From Certhia americana (Eukaryota; Chordata; Aves; Passeriformes; Certhiidae), in NCBI GenBank assembly GCA_018697195.1, contig CM031858.1:92427568-92491567 (forward strand): DNA of 64,000 nt. The letters run 5' to 3'. A program made the translations under genes and the position numbers. Below the pieces are notes generated by a model. That model saw only the letters and a list, made by a program, of their open reading frames with translations. It searched no databases and was not told where the DNA came from. Positions 62,601-64,000 of this stretch are shown here, in pieces. Position 1 is the stretch's first letter. Each line of letters opens with the position of its first letter.

Positions 62601-63379
62601 AGATTGCAAAGCCATTTGATTTTAAAAACCCAAAAGCTACAGATAACTAATTCAAATAAATTCACCTGAAATGCAGAAATGTCTTTAAACAGGTCAGACT
62701 TTACTATATGCAGAAAAGTTGTTAAAAGCTTCCTGAAAATTCGAAGCCCAGGTCCTCCTTCTTTTACTGTGTTTAATGACTTGTATATCACAGATAGCTG
62801 AGTCCCTTATTTAATTTCTTATGAATTTTAAACAAAGATTCGGGTGTACCTGAAAAGTGACTGAAACAAAAACCTCTTCGCAGCAGCATGAAGCAGAAAT
62901 TGCACTGCGTGAGAGATTAAGCAACATTTGTAGCTTCCAGGGCAGGGCCTCAATTTTTTCCAATGCTGTACAAAATTTCAGAATATTTTGAAGTTTGGTA
63001 TTTTCAGGTACAGATTTTTTGCTTTGCCACTAATTATGGTGAATGCAGCTGGTGTGATTGAATCCACAGAAGCAGGTTTCCTTGTACAGCCATGTGGCCA
63101 GCTCACAGAAGCATCCTTGAAATGTGTGTCTTCGATCATTTCAGTTTTGGTTATCTTTTTCCTCCCAGGGATATGCTGTGGAGATCGTGCATTTCTGCAT
63201 TAGCACTCCTGCCACGGTTACTGAGGCTGATGCTGCAAAGCCTGCAAGTGAGCAGGATCTGTCGGGAAGAGCTGCCTATTGTTGCTCAGTTGCTTCGTTT
63301 GCTAATGCAGCATGGGCAGCTCAGGAGCCATATGATCACAAATGAGTTTCTGGTGCAACAGATCATCAAGGACATCATG
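11475..63379 (+). CDS. TEX10: TEX10, rixosome subunit (Ipi1 homologue); 13 coding exons, 3' end outside the window
   Basis: TEX10 is the scaffold partner of PELP1 and WDR18 in the nuclear rixosome, which with SENP3, LAS1L and NOL9 drives ITS2 processing and 60S maturation. In mammals it is also linked to Polycomb silencing and stem-cell transcription. Coding exons, given separately below, join in phase to 890 codons with no stop. The encoded protein follows the known vertebrate protein from [15 protein letters not shown] to VQQIIKDIM. Domains by residue: Lys/Arg-rich N-terminus with likely nuclear localisation signals (3-7 and 17-24); the Ipi1/TEX10 HEAT/ARM-type helical region (about 60-290); then a long all-helical C-terminal half. 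Human TEX10 is about 929 residues, so about 39 codons remain in a last exon beyond base 64000. The start at 11475 is chosen because MTKKRKRQ is the family N-terminus. Identification is from remembered family sequence, not a search. Confidence 0.97.
11655..12237 (+). other. TEX10: TEX10 intron 2
   Basis: 583 bases, AT-rich, nothing recognisable. It ends TTTCCTTATAG. Confidence 0.8.
12238..12944 (+). CDS. TEX10: TEX10 exon 3, the core Ipi1-type helical region (residues 61-296)
   Basis: The largest exon, 707 bases. It opens [18 protein letters not shown], a HEAT-like repeat, continues through [18 protein letters not shown] and [14 protein letters not shown] (the most conserved part of the Ipi1/TEX10 family), and reaches a polar acidic linker [17 protein letters not shown] at about residue 240. 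The ARM/HEAT solenoid here is the surface known in the family to contact the other rixosome scaffold subunits. Donor CTGAG|GTGAGA; it leaves two bases (phase 2). Confidence 0.96.
12945..18433 (+). other. TEX10: TEX10 intron 3
   Basis: About 5.5 kb, AT-rich. It contains a perfect tandem duplication of a 19-base unit at 14797-14834. I see no CR1, RNA gene or supported coding region. Frames such as 15584-15808 and 16018-16356 have no recognisable domains. Confidence 0.6.
14797..14834. repeat. Two perfect tandem copies of a 19-bp unit
   Basis: The unit aaataatttctaataatct occurs at 14797-14815 and again at 14816-14834 with no mismatch, suggesting a recent replication-slippage duplication inside intron 3. 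Confidence 0.9.
18434..18677 (+). CDS. TEX10: TEX10 exon 4 (residues 296-377)
   Basis: The acceptor is a long T-rich tract ending GTTTAG; its first base completes Arg296. It encodes [15 protein letters not shown], then the hydrophobic helices [16 protein letters not shown] and [18 protein letters not shown]. The [16 protein letters not shown] block is nearly invariant in vertebrate TEX10. Donor AAATG|GTAAGG, phase 0. Confidence 0.96.
18678..20671 (+). other. TEX10: TEX10 intron 4
   Basis: About 2.0 kb of AT-rich sequence in which I see no gene or clear mobile element. Confidence 0.65.
20672..20784 (+). CDS. TEX10: TEX10 exon 5 (residues 378-415)
   Basis: The acceptor is TTTTCCTTAACAG. It reads [20 protein letters not shown] then a basic tail KHKKKDPCK. 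The donor AAAAG|GTAAGA leaves two bases. The aromatic/histidine motif DFKHHFM is a family signature. Confidence 0.95.
20785..21556 (+). other. TEX10: TEX10 intron 5
   Basis: 772 bases with no features beyond its splice sites. The 3' end is C-rich (CTCCCTCCCCTTAG) and is followed six bases later by a second AG. Confidence 0.75.
21557..21795 (+). CDS. TEX10: TEX10 exon 6 (residues 415-495)
   Basis: It encodes [35 protein letters not shown] and [19 protein letters not shown], all closely matching the family. The start is at the first AG (after CCCTTAG), giving Ser-Asn-Arg. Using the second AG at 21561-21562 would start at 21563 in the same frame and drop two residues. Donor AAGG|GTAAGA leaves one base. 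Confidence 0.95.
21796..26277 (+). other. TEX10: TEX10 intron 6
   Basis: About 4.5 kb. It contains a sense-oriented CR1 at about 23190-23917 with degraded reverse-transcriptase coding sequence, and a short AT-rich tandem (atatatatcat units, about 23080-23103). No other supported feature. Confidence 0.65.
23190..23917 (+). mobile_element. CR1 LINE fragment: end of ORF2, 3' UTR and terminal repeat
   Basis: Plus-strand pieces in shifting frames match the end of the CR1 ORF2 protein: [17 protein letters not shown] and [15 protein letters not shown] followed by KVILPPLT. After this come the usual 3' region (ggaaaggctgagtgaactgg, gtggcacaggttgcccatag) and the terminal GATTCTATGGA at 23907-23917. 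Frame breaks and stops show that it is dead. The 5' end is truncated, as is usual for CR1. Confidence 0.92.
26278..26413 (+). CDS. TEX10: TEX10 exon 7 (residues 495-540)
   Basis: The acceptor is TTCTTTTTCCCAG. The exon completes Val495 and reads [20 protein letters not shown], then [19 protein letters not shown], both very close to mammalian TEX10. Donor ATCAG|GTAAAA, phase 2. Confidence 0.96.
27140..27530 (-). mobile_element. CR1 LINE fragment with RT-domain tail, in TEX10 intron 7
   Basis: On the minus strand this reads [20 protein letters not shown] and [16 protein letters not shown], the recognisable end of the CR1 ORF2 protein. The downstream CR1 region is seen on the plus strand as ttcaggctgagcaacagcag. 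It contains an 11-bp tandem (ggtccccttca twice, 27151-27172). 5' truncated. Confidence 0.9.
28440..28576. repeat. GT/CA-rich and AT-rich simple sequence with a hairpin
   Basis: Interrupted GT-rich runs at about 28443-28490 are followed by TAATA-rich sequence. A perfect 10-bp inverted repeat lies at 28548-28557 and 28567-28576, with a nine-base loop. It is typical of unstable intronic simple sequence. Confidence 0.7.
29485..29660 (+). CDS. TEX10: TEX10 exon 8 (residues 540-599)
   Basis: The acceptor is TTTACTTTAG. It reads [20 protein letters not shown], then [20 protein letters not shown] and [13 protein letters not shown], all strong family matches. Donor ATATG|GTAAGA, phase 1. Confidence 0.96.
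29661..30375 (+). other. TEX10: TEX10 intron 8
   Basis: 715 bases, about half of it an antisense CR1 (29920-30285). The last 65 bases turn abruptly GC-rich before the acceptor TGTGTGCCGCAG. Confidence 0.75.
29920..30285 (-). mobile_element. CR1 LINE fragment just upstream of TEX10 exon 9
   Basis: Reverse-complement CR1 3' end: agagaatcataaaatcattt at the terminal repeat, cccagcactgccaagtccac, gatggtgataccacttccct, ttcctaatatccaatacaaa and a final ctcctattttctaggctag. Its right edge lies about 90 bases from exon 9. Confidence 0.9.
30376..30553 (+). CDS. TEX10: TEX10 exon 9, GC-rich (residues 599-658)
   Basis: It reads [20 protein letters not shown], then [20 protein letters not shown] and [19 protein letters not shown], colinear with vertebrate TEX10. 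The acceptor is GTGCCGCAG; the donor ATGAG|GTACCG leaves two bases. Codon use is unlike every neighbouring exon: 57 of 59 codons end in G or C and CpGs are frequent, yet the protein is conserved. This argues for a local compositional force and against a foreign or wrong exon. Confidence 0.95.
30764..30865 (-). mobile_element. Short CR1 fragment downstream of TEX10 exon 9
   Basis: gatggaaaagacctttaaga and ccagcactgccaagtccacc match the same 3' part of CR1 as the copy at 29920-30285, in the same orientation. It is only about 100 bases and strongly truncated. Confidence 0.7.
31602..31826. repeat. Dispersed repeat, copy 1 (about 225 bp)
   Basis: From tagtggtggaatttatatc to gcttttagatcttagt. It is colinear with 41590-41815 with about eight substitutions, nearly all transitions, and one small indel (about 96% identity). 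The flanks of the two copies are unrelated. The family is not recognised. Confidence 0.9.
32093..32400 (-). mobile_element. Possible endogenous-retrovirus LTR remnant (uncertain)
   Basis: The plus strand starts TGTAGAGGCGGTCACGACAC. On the minus strand an AATAAA signal (from gcttttatttcaac) is followed some 40-50 bases later by an end in ..CTCTACA, as expected for R-U5 of a minus-strand LTR. No target-site duplication, primer site or internal coding region was found, and the right edge is a guess. Confidence 0.25.
41590..41815. repeat. Dispersed repeat, copy 2 (about 226 bp)
   Basis: Direct-orientation copy of 31602-31826. Differences include cttatg/cctatg, ttcaattt/ttcgattt, aaatcgtc/aaattgtc, ctggaagc/ctgggagc and gtaaaagc/gtaataaac. 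No terminal inverted repeats, poly-A tail or clear target-site duplication are visible. Confidence 0.9.
46452..46540 (+). CDS. TEX10: TEX10 exon 10 (residues 658-688)
   Basis: The acceptor is TTTTGTGTAG. It reads [20 protein letters not shown], then FSFLFSTLI. The motif [12 protein letters not shown] is invariant in the family. The donor ATAG|GTAATC leaves one base. Confidence 0.95.
46541..47697 (+). other. TEX10: TEX10 intron 10
   Basis: 1157 bases, AT-rich, no recognisable element. It ends CTTCTTCTTCCCCAG. Confidence 0.75.
47698..47831 (+). CDS. TEX10: TEX10 exon 11 (residues 688-732)
   Basis: It completes Gly688 and reads [20 protein letters not shown], then [20 protein letters not shown] and AVTE. 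It matches the mammalian protein through the whole exon. Donor ACAGAG|GTAATA, phase 0. Confidence 0.96.
49530..49715 (+). mobile_element. CR1 LINE 3' fragment in TEX10 intron 11
   Basis: Sense-strand CR1 3' end: aaaccaggctggacacagtt, then a diverged block ending ttccttccagctctagggat and attctgtgatt, a decayed terminal repeat. Confidence 0.7.
53336..53363. repeat. Two perfect tandem copies of a 14-bp unit
   Basis: cagtaaaacacaaa at 53336-53349 and 53350-53363. A slippage duplication in intron 11. Confidence 0.85.
53967..53994. repeat. Two perfect tandem copies of a 14-bp unit
   Basis: aacagtattttcag at 53967-53980 and 53981-53994, unrelated in sequence to the tandem at 53336. Confidence 0.85.
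59496..59576 (+). CDS. TEX10: TEX10 exon 12 (residues 733-759)
   Basis: 81 bases, phase 0 at both ends, so skipping it would keep the frame. It reads [20 protein letters not shown] then TGICKYL. The acceptor is TTAAAACAG and the donor CCTG|GTAAGT. Confidence 0.95.
59577..62034 (+). other. TEX10: TEX10 intron 12
   Basis: About 2.5 kb with one sense CR1 (59915-60215). The rest is non-coding as far as can be seen. It ends with T-rich sequence and AATACAG. Confidence 0.7.
59915..60215 (+). mobile_element. CR1 LINE fragment in TEX10 intron 12
   Basis: A well-preserved 3' region in sense orientation: ccacttaaacatgaaaaaga, acttctttactgtgtgggtg, agaactgtctggacacaatc, aggttggaccaggtgacccc and ccttccagcctgtctcattc with tgtg at the end. 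It is less diverged than the copies near the TEX10 promoter. Confidence 0.92.
62035..62216 (+). CDS. TEX10: TEX10 exon 13 (residues 760-820)
   Basis: It reads [20 protein letters not shown], then [20 protein letters not shown] and EHLQK. The [14 protein letters not shown] helix is a strong family match. About 42% of third positions are G or C, normal for this gene. Donor AAAAG|GTAAAG, phase 2. Confidence 0.96.
62217..63168 (+). other. TEX10: TEX10 intron 13
   Basis: 952 bases, no feature seen. The acceptor tract is TTATCTTTTTCCTCCCAG. Confidence 0.75.
63169..63379 (+). CDS. TEX10: TEX10 exon 14 (residues 820-890), last coding exon in the window
   Basis: It completes Arg820 and reads [20 protein letters not shown], then [20 protein letters not shown] and [15 protein letters not shown]. 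The donor ATG|GTATGA leaves phase 0. The human protein continues for roughly 39 residues after the equivalent point, so one more exon should follow beyond the window. Confidence 0.95.
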
Positions 63380-64000
63380 GTATGAAACTTCTTGTTTCCC
63401 AGAGACCACACATATGTCATGTTTATTTTTAAAAATCATTGCAAACGTTCAAGAAAAGCTGTTTTCAAACAGAGGTGGTGAAAGCAGATGTAAGACATTA
63501 AGGGGAGGTTTTCTAACCTGTGGGTTAGGAGGGGGTTGTTTCCCTTTAGTATTGAAAATGCCACAGCCAATTTTTGTGCTGTTCCACTGTGGGTGGGTTG
63601 TATTTGTTGTTGTTGGTTTTTTTAAGCTGCCTACATAATCCTGAGAAGAGGGAATGCCTGGGCTGGGATGATCTGTTGGTAGCAGTTCTCCTTAGACAGG
63701 GTTGGGGAACTCTCCTGCACTGGTAGCACCATGCTCATTTGCATTTTAATTGCCTATAAATTGCAGAATTGCAAAGTAAGTGAGCCACTCTAATTAAGAG
63801 TAAGGAAAGCACATCTGGTGTTAACTCACACACTTGGTAATGTAATGACTTAGTGTACCCAGTTTCTATTTGGGCTTTACCAGACATACTGTAATGAAAT
63901 GTATAAAAGAGAGGAATGTCACTGTATGCAGGGGAACAGGACTGTCTTGTACCTTTGAAAGTGCACCTGATTACCTGTAAAAACAAAGCCAAGTTTTGCA
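63380..64000 (+). other. TEX10: Start of TEX10 intron 14
   Basis: Non-coding to the window edge. I looked for the expected final exon of about 39 codons with its family C-terminus and did not find it in these 620 bases. Confidence 0.7.

Overview
The window is vertebrate nuclear DNA, almost certainly from a bird. Genes are split into short exons with GT-AG introns, the background is AT-rich, and at least nine fragments of the avian non-LTR retrotransposon CR1 are present, one still ending in the ATTCTATGG-type terminal repeat. The window alone does not identify the species.

Layout. (1) Positions 1-5080 carry the 3' part of a plus-strand gene that I cannot name. Four exon-like blocks lie at 1283-1390, 2463-2559, about 3401-3791 and 4989-5080, with the stop at 5078-5080. 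The third block has a reading-frame break at its 5' edge. (2) 5081-8000 is intergenic: candidate poly(A) signals, then two antisense CR1 pieces. (3) A CpG island at about 8000-8870 is the promoter and non-coding first exon of the next gene. (4) From 11475 to beyond the right end lies TEX10 (testis-expressed 10, the vertebrate Ipi1 homologue) on the plus strand. I joined 13 coding exons at 11475-63379. All exon phases agree and give 890 residues. Human TEX10 is about 929 residues, so only a last exon of roughly 39 codons lies beyond base 64000.

TEX10 belongs to the rixosome (PELP1-WDR18-TEX10-SENP3 with LAS1L and NOL9), which processes ITS2 in 60S ribosome assembly and is also recruited to chromatin. 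The window therefore holds one well-supported housekeeping gene, the tail of an unidentified neighbour, and repeat-bearing introns.

The most notable observations are: TEX10 exon 9 is an isolated GC island (57 of 59 third positions are G or C) bracketed by two CR1 copies; a ~225-bp sequence occurs twice in intron 9, about 10 kb apart and about 96% identical; the unnamed upstream gene has a frame break; and two competing donors in TEX10 exon 1 decide whether a 13-residue N-terminal extension is possible. I found no CRISPR array, operon, RNA gene or other new system.
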